DNA of 64,000 bases from Gigaspora margarita (taxonomy: Eukaryota > Glomeromycota > Glomeromycetes > Diversisporales > Gigasporaceae): positions 200,513 through 264,512 of the forward strand of contig WTPW01000152.1 of assembly GCA_009809945.1 (NCBI GenBank), given 5' to 3'. Below the pieces are notes generated by a model. The model saw only the letters and a program-made list of their open reading frames with translations. It was not told the DNA's origin and ran no database searches. The position numbers and the translations under genes are program-made. This document shows positions 12,499-23,386 of this stretch, in pieces (within the stretch, counting starts at the first letter, position 1; every line of letters starts with the position of its first letter).

Positions 12499-12985
12499 TA
12501 TAATGAACAAATCTACGATCAAATCTGGATACCCTACTGTTGTAATTTTTCTACTTGGAGAAAAAATTAAAATATACCTACTCACAATCCTTATACTAAC
12601 AATGGACAAACTAATAACCATCACTCTAGATCATATAAATACAAAAGCTATACCTATAGCTGTATTTGTAGTCAACCAGATGAATTACATACTTCTTTTA
12701 GTACATGTCCACCTATTGGACAAGCAATTAGAAAAATAAATATATAGTCTACTTTTAAAGCCAAATTTAGCACTTCTACTAACTATATTTTAACTATACA
12801 AATCTAGATGAGTCTTGACTACTCTAGTAGGTTTAGGTCATAGATAAATAGTTTGAGCTTCAATTCTTGCATATAGTTTATTAAATTTTATTCAAATAAT
12901 TTGTATAAAGTATAGCTAGCTTCAAAGAGGCAGCTGCTTAAATTATTAATAAAGATAAAAGCAGGACCTCACCTTAATACCAAAA

Positions 12986-13410
12986 AAAATAATAAAAAAT
13001 AAAGTAAAAGTAGCCATATAAAAAAATTCAGAACTAAAAGCTCATAGTAAATCTAGAAAAAAATTAGTTATTAGTTACCTTATAAAACATATTTAGTAAT
13101 TAAAAAAAATTTTCATTATATAAATTTCTTTAAATTCTTAATAAAAGTGTGAAGACAAGTTAGTTAGTTTTAAAAATTATAAAAATTTTTTAAAATTGGA
13201 TTAATATATAAAAAGATATTTAAATTTAAAATTTAATTTATATATAAATACTAGATATAATTTTTTTAAAATTTAAAGTAATATAATTTAAGATAAACTA
13301 ATTTTGATATTAAAGAAACTTTAAAATTAAAATTAAAACATAAAATTTACAACTTAATTAAAAATTTAAAAAATTTATAAAATTTATCAATAATTTTTTT
13401 AAATTTGAAT
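12986..13410. other. AT-rich spacer between LINE and large TIR unit
   Basis: After the LINE A-rich tail comes about 420 bp of A+T-rich sequence with no coding potential. It ends at ATTTGAAT (13403-13410), the left target-site copy of the element at 13411-19671. Confidence 0.6.
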
Positions 13411-13599
13411 TAGTATTCTGACCTGTTACAAAAATCTCAACTCAGATCACCCACAAGTAGGTCACCCAGATCATCTGGGTAAACACTAGATAGTAGAAAA
13501 ATTCTGCTACGGATCACTTGCGAGTGGGTAATGTAATGAATTAAAATTTAATTTTTGAATTTATAAACAATTTCCTTATTTGTATTGGATAAATATAGT

Positions 13600-14725
13600 T
13601 ATCGCAGTGTGCTATACGGTTATTTATTGCCCCAGGGGAGTGCTATATGGTTATTTATCGCACTTTAAAAACAACACCAGGGTGTAGGATCGATTTTTGA
13701 ACATGTAATCTGCTGATGTAAGTTTGCCAATTAAAAATCAGGATCAGGTGCAATGTAAAAAATTTGTGCACTTTGCAAAAATCGTATTTATCGAAATGTT
13801 TAGACTAGCAAATCATCATATTGCTCTAATAAAAAGGTTTTCTCAAATCTTTTTGCTATATAATAGAGCTTTTAAACTACTAACATGTTGCCCAAACCAA
13901 AACATAAATTATTTTTTCACAAAGGCATTAATTTTAGAAATTTACGCAATTAGAAAATCGATTTTATGCCCTGTCAATTTTGTTAAACATATCAACTCAA
14001 ATAACTCAATTTATAAAATTTGGCCTAAATTATGGTTTTAATTGGTCATTTTTTAGTGATATTAAAGCTGATAGAAATTGTCATATGATTTGGCCTACTT
14101 TAATACATAACTTATATCTTGTCCTGTAATTTAACATGTAAGGTATGTTGTCAAGTAAGTTATAACAACCCTAACTGAAATTAAGTTATTCTATCAACAG
14201 CCCTAACTGGTATTTAATAAAATTGGCCAAGGTTACTTAAAATTTCTTATGCTTGATACTAGCCTATTGTCGCTATTAAAACGCAAAATTTAGATCAAAA
14301 TCAATGAATAATATTCACGTAATATATTTGTAATGTAATAAAGTGAATTGGATCCAAATAGCCTAATTTCATATATGCTAATTTTAATTCCAATTCTAAT
14401 GCAACCAAATAAATTTACCGTTCAAGTTTATTTTAGATCATGCAATATGATTTTAATGAATACTGTTCTATATTAAGAATGATGTAATGAAATGATGCTA
14501 ATTAAAATCATATTGCACAATCTGAAATAAATTTGATAGTGATTACGGCACATCTTTGTCTTGCCATATAGTTCTAGTAGTTAACTATAATAAGACAAAC
14601 TGTAATTTGAGTCTGGTTAACTTTGCCAGCAAAATAGTAAAATATAAGAATGCTATATAATTATTCATCGCACTCAAATCTTACTGGCTAATTAAAAAGA
14701 TCTTCCAGTGTGCGATACTACTATA
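13600..14725. repeat. Dispersed near-palindromic GTGCTATA..TATCGCAC motif
   Basis: A 24-bp motif beginning GTGCTATA, with TTATTTATCGCAC at its far end, occurs near 13608 and 13640. A related copy is near 14652 (ATGCTATATAATTATTCATC) and a partial one near 14716 (GTGTGCGATAC). Each is roughly self-complementary (GTGC...GCAC). A further trace, GGGTGCGATATA, lies near 18618. The motif brackets the 5' side of the MULE gene and may mark its true terminal or subterminal repeats. Confidence 0.45.
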
Positions 14726-14789
14726 TCTTGCATGCTTTCAAAACAAAAACAGAAATAAAAATGTTAATCATAGCATCTCTTTTTGCTCA

Positions 14790-17589
14790 ATGAATCCAAT
14801 AAATATGTCAGCTACTTTAGAATCTGAGTTGATTGAATTAATGAATTCTATAGTCATATTTGAACATATTGAAAATAGTTAAGTAAATTCTAGAGATGTT
14901 GAACTTGATGATTCTTCGAATAATACAAGAGAAAGCACAAACAATATGGATATAATTGAAAATAATATTTCTAATAAACTATCTATACCAGAACTATCAG
15001 ATACAAATAGTATGACATATATACTATTTAATCATTTAATTTTTTATAATACTGCTTAGTACTAATAAAATACCTTTGTTAGTTACTATAACATCAGAGG
15101 ACATACCTAAAGATATAGCTTTCGATTCATGGGATGAGGTTGAAGCTTTTTTTTGGAATATAGTGCACGAAATGGTTTTGTAGTCAACAAATATAGAAAA
15201 AAGTTCTAAGACAGGAATAGTAAAAAGCAGAACTTTTTGTTGCAAATTTTATGGAATGTATATACCTAAAAAAGTTTAGTAGCAGCCCAAAATGGAATAC
15301 AATGCAATACAAGAACAAAGAAGAAAAACTGCCCTTGGCACTATAATCTCTCATCAGGTCAGACTGGATTTCAAATTTGCATTACAACTCTAGATAATAG
15401 ACATAACCACGTCCAAGTACCAGAAACCAAAAATTTGGATCTAAATACCAGTCTTTAAACGAGAAAGCTACAAAAAAGATCAAAATAATGTCTAAACACG
15501 GAAACTTATCAATTACATCACAAAAAAAGCTACTTAAAGCCCATTTTCCAAATTTGAATATTCAGGATAATGATCTTGCGAATGCTATTAGTAAGATCAA
15601 AAGAACAAATAATCTTAATAAGGAAAATGATGCATCAATTTTACTTACCTTGTTAATGGAAAAAAATAAGCGACCCACAATGGGTAGTTGAATTTGAACT
15701 CAATGAAAAAATCATTTGATTCGACTCTTCTTGATATCACCAGAGCAAATAAACCTTTGGTTGAAGTATTATAATGTAGTGATCAATAATAACACAGCAC
15801 AAACAAATCAATATCGAATTCCCCTATCTCTCTTTACTATTGTTAATAACAATAATAAAACAAGACTCGTGGGTCAAGCGTTAGTCACTAATTAAACATT
15901 AGATACATATATGTGAATTCTAAAATGTGTTGATAAAACTACGAACAAGCAACCTATCATAATATTTACTGATACAGACCCTACTTTGAATGCTACCATT
16001 TTGGCTACTTTTCCAACTACACATATAGCTTATTGCTTTTCTATATTAGACAAAATCTTCCCAAAAATTTAAAGTCAAAACTAGGAAATAAATGGTATGA
16101 ATTTATAAAGAAGTTCTATAAATGTAGAAATAGCTTATGTGTAGCTTTGTTTGAAAAATGATAGAAAAACTTACTTAAAAATTATCTAGTAGCCAACGAT
16201 TATTTGCTTAGAGCTCTTTATCCAAACTATCAATCCTGGGTATGTGCCTATTTGTATAGGGTTTTTACTGCCAATATTCAGAGCACCTCTTGCATAGAAG
16301 GTTATAATTGGATTATTAAGAAAGAATTAGTAGCGAATAGCACATTATATGAACTTGCCAATTGTTTAGATCAATGGTTAAAAGATGAAACACAGTAGAA
16401 ACAGTTTCATGAGAACAAATTATTAACAACAATAGCAACAACACCTATAGCTAGACAAGTTCTCTTTCCTGCAGTAGTTGAAGTACTGGATAAATATCTA
16501 ACCGAGGCGATCAGCAGCATGATTAAAGTAGAAATGAGCAGTGTCTTTTTTTTTGTATGAAAATGTTTGAGCCTACAAATGAAGATTTAGTTAAAGAACA
16601 GATAAGATAGAAGAGATTAATAAACTTATATATGCGTATTAAATGATAAAAATTAATAACAATAAATATAAAAATAGGAAACTGTTGAACAAATTCGGGA
16701 TGGATTTATAGAAGATCAATATGATGAAAGAAATATAACACTCCAAGCTATAATTGATGAGATTGGAAGTGATGATATAAAGAAAATTTGGAAAGTTATG
16801 GACCTGCATAGTGAAAAAAAACATCATGTCCATTTTGTTGCAGTTGTTAATCTGATTTCCTTTTTTATGTTCATGCCTAATGAGCATCAACAAAGGCATT
16901 ATTTGTCATCATTATTTTTGTGTAATGATGCACTCAAGTATATTAGCTTTTCACATATCAATAATACCTATTCGATAGTATAAAGATTCATATCAAGATA
17001 ATATAATGTCAGTAGGAAAAGATAATATAATAGCATTTGATTATGAAAAAAGTATTGTTGACTCAGACTTGAGTAATATTCCAGCACAAAAACCAGTTAC
17101 TATGCCGATTACTGCTTCAATTACTAAAAATGACATTAACAAAAGAAATCATTATAGACGTATTTGGGGGCTTGTACAAGAAGCTACTTTGCTTGCAGTA
17201 GATAGCAATGATAATAAGATAATTCAGATTCTAAAGAGCTATATTGATAGAAAAAAAAAGTAAATGCCAAATGTCCTGTAGATCAACAAACTAATCAGGA
17301 ACAAGAAAGTCAATTTTCATCTGATGATATGGTCAATGAAGATACTTGTGAATCAAAAAATAAATACATATCTGAAGAATCAGTTACTTCTGTTTTGAAG
17401 CCTGCATCAAGTTTTGCTAACGTCCAAAACCCTCCTAAGGTTGTTGGTAGAGGAAGACCAAAGAAACAAAGATATATTAGTAGTGTTGAGAAGGAACAAA
17501 AGCATGGAGGAAGTTCTACTCAAAGGTCTTATAAATGTGGTACATGTGGCAAAGCTGGCCATAATTCAGTATTCTATAAGAAAAGATAG
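14790..17589 (+). pseudogene. Decayed MULE transposase with FAR1-type N-terminus and zinc knuckle
   Basis: The first ATG at 14790 opens MNPINMSATLESELIELM. A FAR1-like segment follows (FDSWDEVEAFFWNIVHEM near 15120), then MULE catalytic-region remnants (TDTDPTLNATILATFPTTHI near 15975; LYPNYQSWVCAYLYR near 16215; TSCIEGYNWIIKKEL near 16290), a degraded SWIM-like segment near 16830, and a C-terminal RGRPKKQRYIS basic stretch with knuckle YKCGTCGKAGHNSVF at 17530-17575, where the expected last Cys is Phe or Tyr. Several stops and shifts show it is inactive. FAR1-type MULE proteins bind and cut element termini. It lies wholly inside the unit at 13411-19671. Confidence 0.75.
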
Positions 17590-17640
17590 TCAAACCATTA
17601 TATATAGTAAAGCAATTTCATCACAATTTCTTCAAGTACG

Positions 17641-17922
17641 GCTATTTTAGTATAGAAAAGTACATACTAGAACATAAAACTAATAAAGTCCTCAAAGAAT
17701 TAAGAAATTTCAAGTGTAGCTATTTTAGTGCATACTAAGTCCTCAAAAAAAAAGGCTATATGTAATGAACATACTATTTATTAAGTCCAAAATTTTGCAT
17801 TTTTTATGTAACCTGAGCTAATCCAATAATTCGAACCCAACCTCAGATCGAACCTGTGGAGCATTAATACTAGCAATTACTTAATACATTGGTTGGCAGA
17901 TTTATTACACTAAAATATTTGT
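17641..17922. repeat. Direct repeat, copy 1 (~280 bp)
   Basis: Begins GCTATTTTAGTATAGAAA and includes TAAGTCCAAAATTTTGCATT, AGATCGAACCTGTGGAGCAT and GGCAGATTTATTA. It is about 90 percent like copy 2 at 18253-18476 in the same orientation. The minus strand of the shared core reads CACAGGTTCGATCTGAGG, resembling a pol III B box, so a SINE-like origin is possible but no A box is seen. Confidence 0.7.
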
Positions 17923-18252
17923 TACTCGACCTATATTCAACCAATATGACTACAAAATACACATATGGATTTCGTCTTGCTGCTCATGTGATCTTCAGCT
18001 GGTTCCTAGCATCATATTTTTAGTAAAAACCTTTCTAACACCCAGTCTACCAAGCAGCCAATTTCTTTCAATATCCAGTTTACCTATTCAACTATCAAAC
18101 TACTTCGCATATACATCACTACTATCTCATACTTACCAATCATCAACTGTATATAGTCATGGTCTCATGACAAATGGATACCACGTGCCTTCATTCATGG
18201 CATCTTATGCAAAATTATTTAGGTTCAGAAGTTAATATTTTCTTTTAGTGCA

Positions 18253-18476
18253 GCTATTTTAGTATAGAAAGAGTGCATATAGTAATAAAATTTTTACGTA
18301 TTGCATATAATATGTTATGCATAATGAATATACTATTTAGTAAGTCCAAAAATTTTGCATTTTATGTAACCCAAGCCAATCTGATGGTTCAGATTCAAAC
18401 CTCAGATCGAACCTGTGGAGCATTAATACTAGCAATACTTAATACATTAGTTAGCAGATTTATTAGTAAAATATAT
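18253..18476. repeat. Direct repeat, copy 2 (~225 bp)
   Basis: Shares with copy 1 (17641-17922) the start GCTATTTTAGTATAGAAA, the block GTCCAAAAATTTTGCATTTT, the exact core CAGATCGAACCTGTGGAGCA followed by TTAATACTAGCAA, and AGCAGATTTATTA. The intervening 330 bp is unrelated, so this is a dispersed or separated duplication rather than a tandem array. Confidence 0.7.
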
Positions 18477-18779
18477 TAAATTTCAGCAAAATTATTTAGG
18501 TCTGGAAGCTCAGGTTATAAATGTTTTGGACATCGTATATAATTTTTAATGACTTTTTATAATGTGAGATATATAGTAGCATCACACCCATAAGTAAAAT
18601 ATAAGCTTATAACAGGGTGCGATATATATTTAATTCCATTTGTATTATTTTCTGATGTAAATAATTCATACTAAAATGATAATAATAGATGGCTTAATTT
18701 CATTTTAGGCATATTAAACATGAGAGTGGCTATGTAAACATAATTGTTTAAACCTGCTGGGCTAATATAGTTATAAAAA

Positions 18780-19035
18780 GTTCACTGTGTAAACATAGTA
18801 ACCACTGCGTAAATATAGTAACTACTATATAAATATAGTAACCACTGCATGAACATAGTAACTACTGCATAAACATAGTTATTTAAACTTGATAGGCAAT
18901 AAAAGTTCAAAAAGTCTACTGCGTAAACATAGTCAAATTGCATAACAGCCCAAGTGGGCATAGCTATTATAGTATAAACATAATATAATAGCATAAATAT
19001 AGTAATAATAAGTAAACATAGTAGTAAAAGTGTGA
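18780..19035. repeat. Minisatellite, ~21-bp unit GTAAACATAGTAACTACTGC
   Basis: About eight imperfect copies of a unit close to GTAAACATAGTAACCACTGC run from 18786 to 18875, and looser copies continue to about 19035 (TAAACATAGT, TAAATATAGT). The 70-aa minus-strand frame over it is a repeat artefact. Downstream, TATATAAAGG near 19058 and several AATAAAG signals occur, without a recognisable gene. Confidence 0.75.
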
Positions 19036-19881
19036 ATGTAGTGAAAATTTAAAATATATATAAAGGCCTCTAGTTCAAGGCCAAAAAGAATAATTTCAGA
19101 TTGAAGTTAAATAAAGAATTACTTTCCTTATTATTAAATCATTTGACCCATATTTTAAATAAAGAATCTATCCTTTGAATTCAGCTTTAACCTTAATAAA
19201 CTTTGTAAGACTCAATTCGACAGATGGACTGCATTAATTTTGTAACTTCGTATTGAATTATTATAACTCAAATTTTATGTGATGAGTTTTGTTAATTCTT
19301 TTGAATTACTTATGTAACTCCCATTAAACTTTTGAACTTCATAAGAGCTTAACCTGATTTCTCTGCCTTCTACATATGCATATTTGATCTTATTCATGCT
19401 TTTATGACCTATATATTATTATATTTATATCTCTTACTATACATAGTTGGAGTGTGAATTGGCACTATTGTCTATATTGTTTTACCTGCTCTCCCAATCA
19501 ACTGTTACAGTAACTCAGGTCACCTAGATGACATAAAAAATTTATAACCAATCCATATAGGTCATCTATGTAAGTAATTACAGGTTGATCCACAGATGGG
19601 CCATAATTCAACCCAGGTCACCCGCTCATCTACAAGTGACTTAGGTGATACTTACCCAAGTTAGAACACTAATTTGAATCAAACTTAGATAGCTTACTAT
19701 GTATAGTAATAATTTGCAATAAATTCTAAATTAGGCTTATAATACAAATAATAATTATTGCAATATAATTATTGGTCATCTCATTTATTCTGGTGGAAAA
19801 AAGCCAAAAATTAATATTGTCTATATATAAAAATTTTTAAATTTTAATAACTTATCAATAAATTTTTTTATGTCAAATAAT

Positions 19882-19912
19882 AGGACCCCGAAATATACAT
19901 AGATAGGTCAGG
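19882..19912. mobile_element. hAT-type terminus, copy of the 2486 MITE family
   Basis: AGGACCCCGAAATATACATA and the following GATAGGTCAGG match the 31-bp terminus of the element at 2486-2665 exactly. The other end is not visible. A LINE is inserted at about 19908 with ATAGATAGG repeated after its poly-A at 21041-21049, so the missing half probably lies in the assembly gap. Confidence 0.75.
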
Positions 19913-21040
19913 TTAAATATTCCTTTTCATACTCTTTACTGGGAAAATACCCAAGTTTTACAACCTATACGAAGATTCATTAAAAATATCTGCAAAGCTC
20001 ATATTATAGCTATATGGTCTTCTCAGCAACGTACAAATGAATGGTCTCACTTCACTCATTATTTTGATTGGAACTCCACTTGGTTATACTTTAATAATAA
20101 TCAAAAGGCTTCAAATAATATTACCAACTTCAAACTTAGCAATCTTAAAGCTTTTAAAATTAAATTATTTTTAAATGAACTACCTTCATACTCTCACTTC
20201 CACTCAATTTATCCTAACCTATTTCCAAATACCAACTGCTTTATATGCAACACTCCTGATTCCCCTAACCACTGGCTTCTTTGTTCTGGTACAAACAATA
20301 TTAACCAGATTATTCTTACTGCTATTACTAATACTATTAACTCTACAGATTTAGACCTTTCCTCAAATACTATATCTCAACTTATCCAGACTATTTATAA
20401 TCACCCAGCCTTTTATTTATCACCAGCTTTACTTTCTCCTTATTATATTCAAACTACACTTAAAGGCTTAATTCCTTCTCATCTTATTCAAGATCTTAGA
20501 ACCTTCCACTTACCCTCAAAATTAGCTTCACAAATTATAATAAAAATTCTTCTTCAAGTCTCTGAATTATCCTATGAACAATTGTGGAAACCTTATTGTT
20601 CCCAATTTGCTCTATGGCGGAAAACCAATAACATCACTTATCCTTCTACTACTACTACTTCTAACATATTACAATCCAAAAAGCAACCATCTCTATGCCG
20701 AACATTTACATATAGTTGTCCTTGTGGCCAACCTGATCAACTTCATATTAATCCAAATTCATGTCCACCTATTGGTACAGCTCTTAAGAAAATTGGTTCT
20801 TGGGCTGCCCATTGGGTTAAATACAGTATACCTATAAATTTTATTTTAACTCTATCAAACTAGGTGAGTCTTGACCACTCTAGTAGGTTTAGGTCGCAGA
20901 TAAATTAGTCTGAGCTTCAATTCTTGCATGTAATTTAAATTTTGTATTTATACAAAGAAGTATACTCCATGTAGCAACTTTTCTAAATTACTAATAAAGA
21001 TATAAGCAAGACCTCACCTTAATACCAAAAAAAAAAAAAA
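19908..21040 (+). mobile_element. Young 5'-truncated LINE, same family as 5264-12985
   Basis: Sequence matches the C-terminal part and 3' UTR of the old LINE, ending in CTCACCTTAATACC and a clean A15 tail at 21027-21040. ATAGATAGG occurs just before the insertion (19899-19907) and just after the tail (21041-21049), a target duplication cut short by the gap. 5' truncation, poly-A and duplication are the classic products of target-primed reverse transcription. Its uninterrupted frame indicates a much younger insertion than its relative. Confidence 0.88.
19916..20863 (+). pseudogene. C-terminal fragment of LINE ORF2 (open for ~315 codons)
   Basis: One frame stays open from the truncation point to a stop at 20861-20863. 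It includes KNICKAHIIAIWSSQQR, a CNTPDSPNHWLLCSG Cys/His motif (near 20245) and a second Cys-rich motif, CRTFTYSCPCGQPDQLH, with CPPIGTALKK near 20765. The RT and RNase H cores are absent because of 5' truncation, so it is not autonomous. It shows what the corresponding region of the old copy looked like before decay (equivalent motif near 12660). Confidence 0.85.
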
Positions 21041-21049
21041 ATAGATAGG

Positions 21050-21465
21050 NNNNNNNNNNNNNNNNNNNNNNNNNNNNNNNNNNNNNNNNNNNNNNNNNNN
21101 NNNNNNNNNNNNNNNNNNNNNNNNNNNNNNNNNNNNNNNNNNNNNNNNNNNNNNNNNNNNNNNNNNNNNNNNNNNNNNNNNNNNNNNNNNNNNNNNNNNN
21201 NNNNNNNNNNNNNNNNNNNNNNNNNNNNNNNNNNNNNNNNNNNNNNNNNNNNNNNNNNNNNNNNNNNNNNNNNNNNNNNNNNNNNNNNNNNNNNNNNNNN
21301 NNNNNNNNNNNNNNNNNNNNNNNNNNNNNNNNNNNNNNNNNNNNNNNNNNNNNNNNNNNNNNNNNNNNNNNNNNNNNNNNNNNNNNNNNNNNNNNNNNNN
21401 NNNNNNNNNNNNNNNNNNNNNNNNNNNNNNNNNNNNNNNNNNNNNNNNNNNNNNNNNNNNNNNNN
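21050..21465. other. Assembly gap (416 N)
   Basis: A run of N. The apparent minus-strand frame across it is an artefact. The gap probably hides the second half of the LINE target duplication and the other end of the hAT-type MITE. Confidence 0.98.
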
Positions 21466-22855
21466 GTAATTTTTAAAATTACATAGTAATTTTGTGCAAC
21501 TTTTGTACAATATAGTAATTTGGTTATAAAATTTTAAAAATATATTTTAACAACTACTGATCCAATTAAGCTAAAATTTTAACTGTATATTCAGGATATG
21601 CATGGCTATGCGACTGCGTAGTACAAACTTGTTACACTGCATATAGCTTGCGAAAATGCTTAAAATCAATTTTTTTAAAAAAAATTTAATTTTTTTTTTA
21701 AAAATTTTAATTTTTAAAAAATTTATTACTTAACAAATTGCTTATAAAAGAATAATAAAAAATATATTAAAAGATAGCCCAAGATCTATATTATTTGACA
21801 TAAAAAAATTTATTGATAAGTTATTAAAATTTAAAAATTTTTATATATAGACAATATTAACTTTTGGCTTTTTTCTGCCAGAATAAATGAGATGACCTAT
21901 AATAACAATTTTTTAATTATAAAAAAAACAAAATTTTTTATAAAATTAAACTTTTAGTTTATAAAATTTACTAATAATTTTATAACTAAAATAATTTTTA
22001 ATAGTACCTACTAGTAGTACAAAAAAATTACAAAAATAAGAATTTAAAAAATATTTTCTCAATAGTTTTATTATAAATTTGAAAATAAAAAAATTTTGAT
22101 AAATATAAAATATTTATTAGATTTTTGTACATAAAAAGTTTTTTAAAAAATAATTTTTTAGATTTTTTAAAGCCTTTAATAAATGTACTACCAGTAGTAC
22201 AAAGGCCTAAATCCAGACTATTAATATTAAAAAATTTTAATTTAATGATTTTTTTGCATAATTTATATATAAAATTAGATTATTTGATTTATAAATAACA
22301 GCATTTTAAGCCTCTAAATAAGGACATGTCCTGTGACTGTTAGATTAACTTAGATTAGATAATATTTTACATAATTAATAAAAAAAATTAATTTTTTTAA
22401 TTTAACTATATTATACAATTAATAAATTAATAAGAAGCTATGAATAGAATAATGCAATAACTATTACAAATCAAAGAAAAGTATTTTTCATTTTTGAATC
22501 GATATGCATACAAGAAAAAAATACTAATTACCTATCCAGCCTTTAAATAACTTTACTTTTACCTCCCAATATTTTATGCGCAATATTATCATTATAATTA
22601 AAGTTTTAAGTATTAATAGTTTTTTACTTTATCATTATTTTCTCAGTACATAGGTATAAGATTTGCATATCTTATATTATTCTTCCAAACTATATACTCT
22701 TTAATGGTATTATAAATTCACAATTCTTATAAATTTTTGTTATGTTTTGCAATTATCAACATGTGCTTCTCATATTCCAATTTTTCCATTATTATTATAC
22801 TCTGATTCTTTGGATTTATTATTAGTTTGATTAGATTCTTATAATGTATTATCAG
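21466..22855. other. AT-rich DNA, no gene
   Basis: Includes the right arm of the 19774-21897 inverted repeat. A block near 21605-21650 is related to the interior of the element at 11891-12498 in opposite orientation. Two short palindromic sites, CTACTAGTAGTAC near 22011 and CTACCAGTAGTAC near 22188, bracket about 180 bp and could be ends of a small element. No coding potential was recognised. Confidence 0.5.
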
Positions 22856-22856
22856 T

Positions 22857-23130
22857 AGGGATAGTTAGGTTGGTTTAGGTTTAGTTTTTGATTTGGAACC
22901 TTTAGGTTTTATTTCAAAAACCTACGAACATGGTTTTTAAAAAGTTCCAAACACTGGTTCCAAACCTGGTTTCTGAACCTGGTTTTTTAACCTGGTTTCT
23001 TAACCTGGTTTCTGAACCTGGTTTCTAAACCTGGTTTCTGAACCTGGTTCCTTAACCTGGTTTCTAAACCTGGTTCCAAAACCTGATTTCAGAACCTGGT
23101 TCTGAAGCTTAGTTAGAAGCCTAGCTCTAG
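22857..23130. repeat. Short tandem array of (T)GAACCTGGTTTC
   Basis: About a dozen imperfect copies of a 12-14-bp unit with the core AACCTGGTTTC lie between 22945 and 23110, preceded at 22857 by TAGGGATAGTTAGG. The start and subterminal repeats resemble the hAT-type ends elsewhere in the window. It may be the distal end of the element carrying the hAT transposase remnant at 24395-26100, but no matching right terminus was found. Confidence 0.65.
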
Positions 23131-23212
23131 AACCTGATTTAGATATAATTTTATAGCATACTTCCTATATGTATGCCCTTTCAAATACATGTTTTTGCTT
23201 GGCCAACTAATA

Positions 23213-23386
23213 TTGTAAAACCTCCATAAATGCGTCTCTATAAGTGCACACTCTCTTTAAAGCATTCTTAAATTTAGATCCAAATAGATATATAACCTTT
23301 ATAAATGCACTTTTTCTTTATTGTTCTTTAAGTACATGTTGTTAAAGTTTGGTTCTAAAAGTGTGCATTTATGGAAGTTTTACTAT
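23213..23386. mobile_element. TIR MITE, ~174 bp, pogo/Tc1-like ends
   Basis: TGTAAAACCTCCATAAATGC at the left and GCATTTATGGAAGTTTTAC at the right are inverted repeats, followed inward by AGTGCACA and GTGTGCA. TA dinucleotides flank both ends. The interior resembles that of the copy at 26396-26543 (TTTATTGTTCTTTAA shared). Diverged relatives probably continue at 23440-23720. Non-coding. Confidence 0.72.

Larger units (their letters stand above)
5269..12780 (+). pseudogene. Decayed LINE polyprotein (EN-RT-RNase H)
   Basis: Order along the plus strand: a 229-aa leader frame (5269-5958) with no recognised domain; endonuclease motifs (TETKIS near 6010, GDFNAS at 6332, DYIWA near 6480, SDHTIL near 6560); RT motifs (PISLLEHIKKLYTKLLTNRL near 7640, a degenerate QDMSKVYDSVN near 7850, YMDD near 8830); RNase H (FYTDGSV near 10350, KAELMAIL near 10485, continuing after an insertion near 10945). 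The C-terminus carries a Cys-rich motif (YKCKCSQP-type) near 12660. Many in-frame stops and shifts are present. The host of each DNA insertion is this reading frame, so the uninterrupted order can be read across the duplicated target sites. Confidence 0.82.
5264..12985 (+). mobile_element. Old LINE with AP endonuclease, RT and RNase H
   Basis: A plus-strand non-LTR retrotransposon about 6.0 kb long after removing three internal DNA insertions (8081-8742, 10509-10941, 11891-12498). The hAT-type element at 2705-5255 also interrupts its 5' side: the duplicated ATCCTGCG leads straight into the 5' coding region, so LINE sequence may continue left of 2697. The 3' end has the conserved tail GCAGGACCTCACCTTAATACC followed by an A-rich run, shared with the younger copy at 19908-21040. 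Many stops and frame changes show that it is ancient. The 5' terminus is not defined. Confidence 0.85.
13411..19671. mobile_element. 6.3-kb TIR unit, TSD ATTTGAAT, enclosing a MULE gene
   Basis: Ends TAGTATTCTGACC (13411) and its diverged complement TTAGAACACTA (ending 19671) are flanked by a perfect 8-bp duplication ATTTGAAT (13403-13410, 19672-19679). Both subterminal regions carry short GATCACCCACAAGTAGGTCACCC-like modules (13437-13520 and 19510-19650). The 8-bp duplication and subterminal arrays resemble the hAT elements of this window, while the only transposase inside is a FAR1/MULE type. Either the MULE inserted into an hAT-type element, or this is one MULE with an 8-bp duplication. 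The boundary call is strong; the superfamily is open. Confidence 0.75.
19774..21897. mobile_element. Inverted-repeat element with nested insertions and assembly gap
   Basis: Arms 19774-19880 and 21791-21897 are about 107-bp inverted repeats (GGTCATCTCATTTATTCTGG at the left, CCAGAATAAATGAGATGACC at the right; TGTCAAATAA against TTATTTGACA at the inner ends). Between them lie an hAT-type terminus (19882), a 5'-truncated LINE (19908-21040), the gap and AT-rich DNA. The arms are too similar to be chance, but whether they bound one element or are two inverted insertions cannot be decided across the gap. Confidence 0.65.

Noticed and set aside
17641-18476. Pair of short LTRs
   Set aside because: No TG/CA ends, primer site or duplication, and the 330-bp spacer codes for nothing.
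21019-21510. 163-aa frame on the minus strand
   Set aside because: It consists mostly of the assembly gap.
22945-23110. CRISPR-like array of AACCTGGTTTC units
   Set aside because: Units are contiguous 12-14-bp repeats without spacers and the DNA is eukaryotic.
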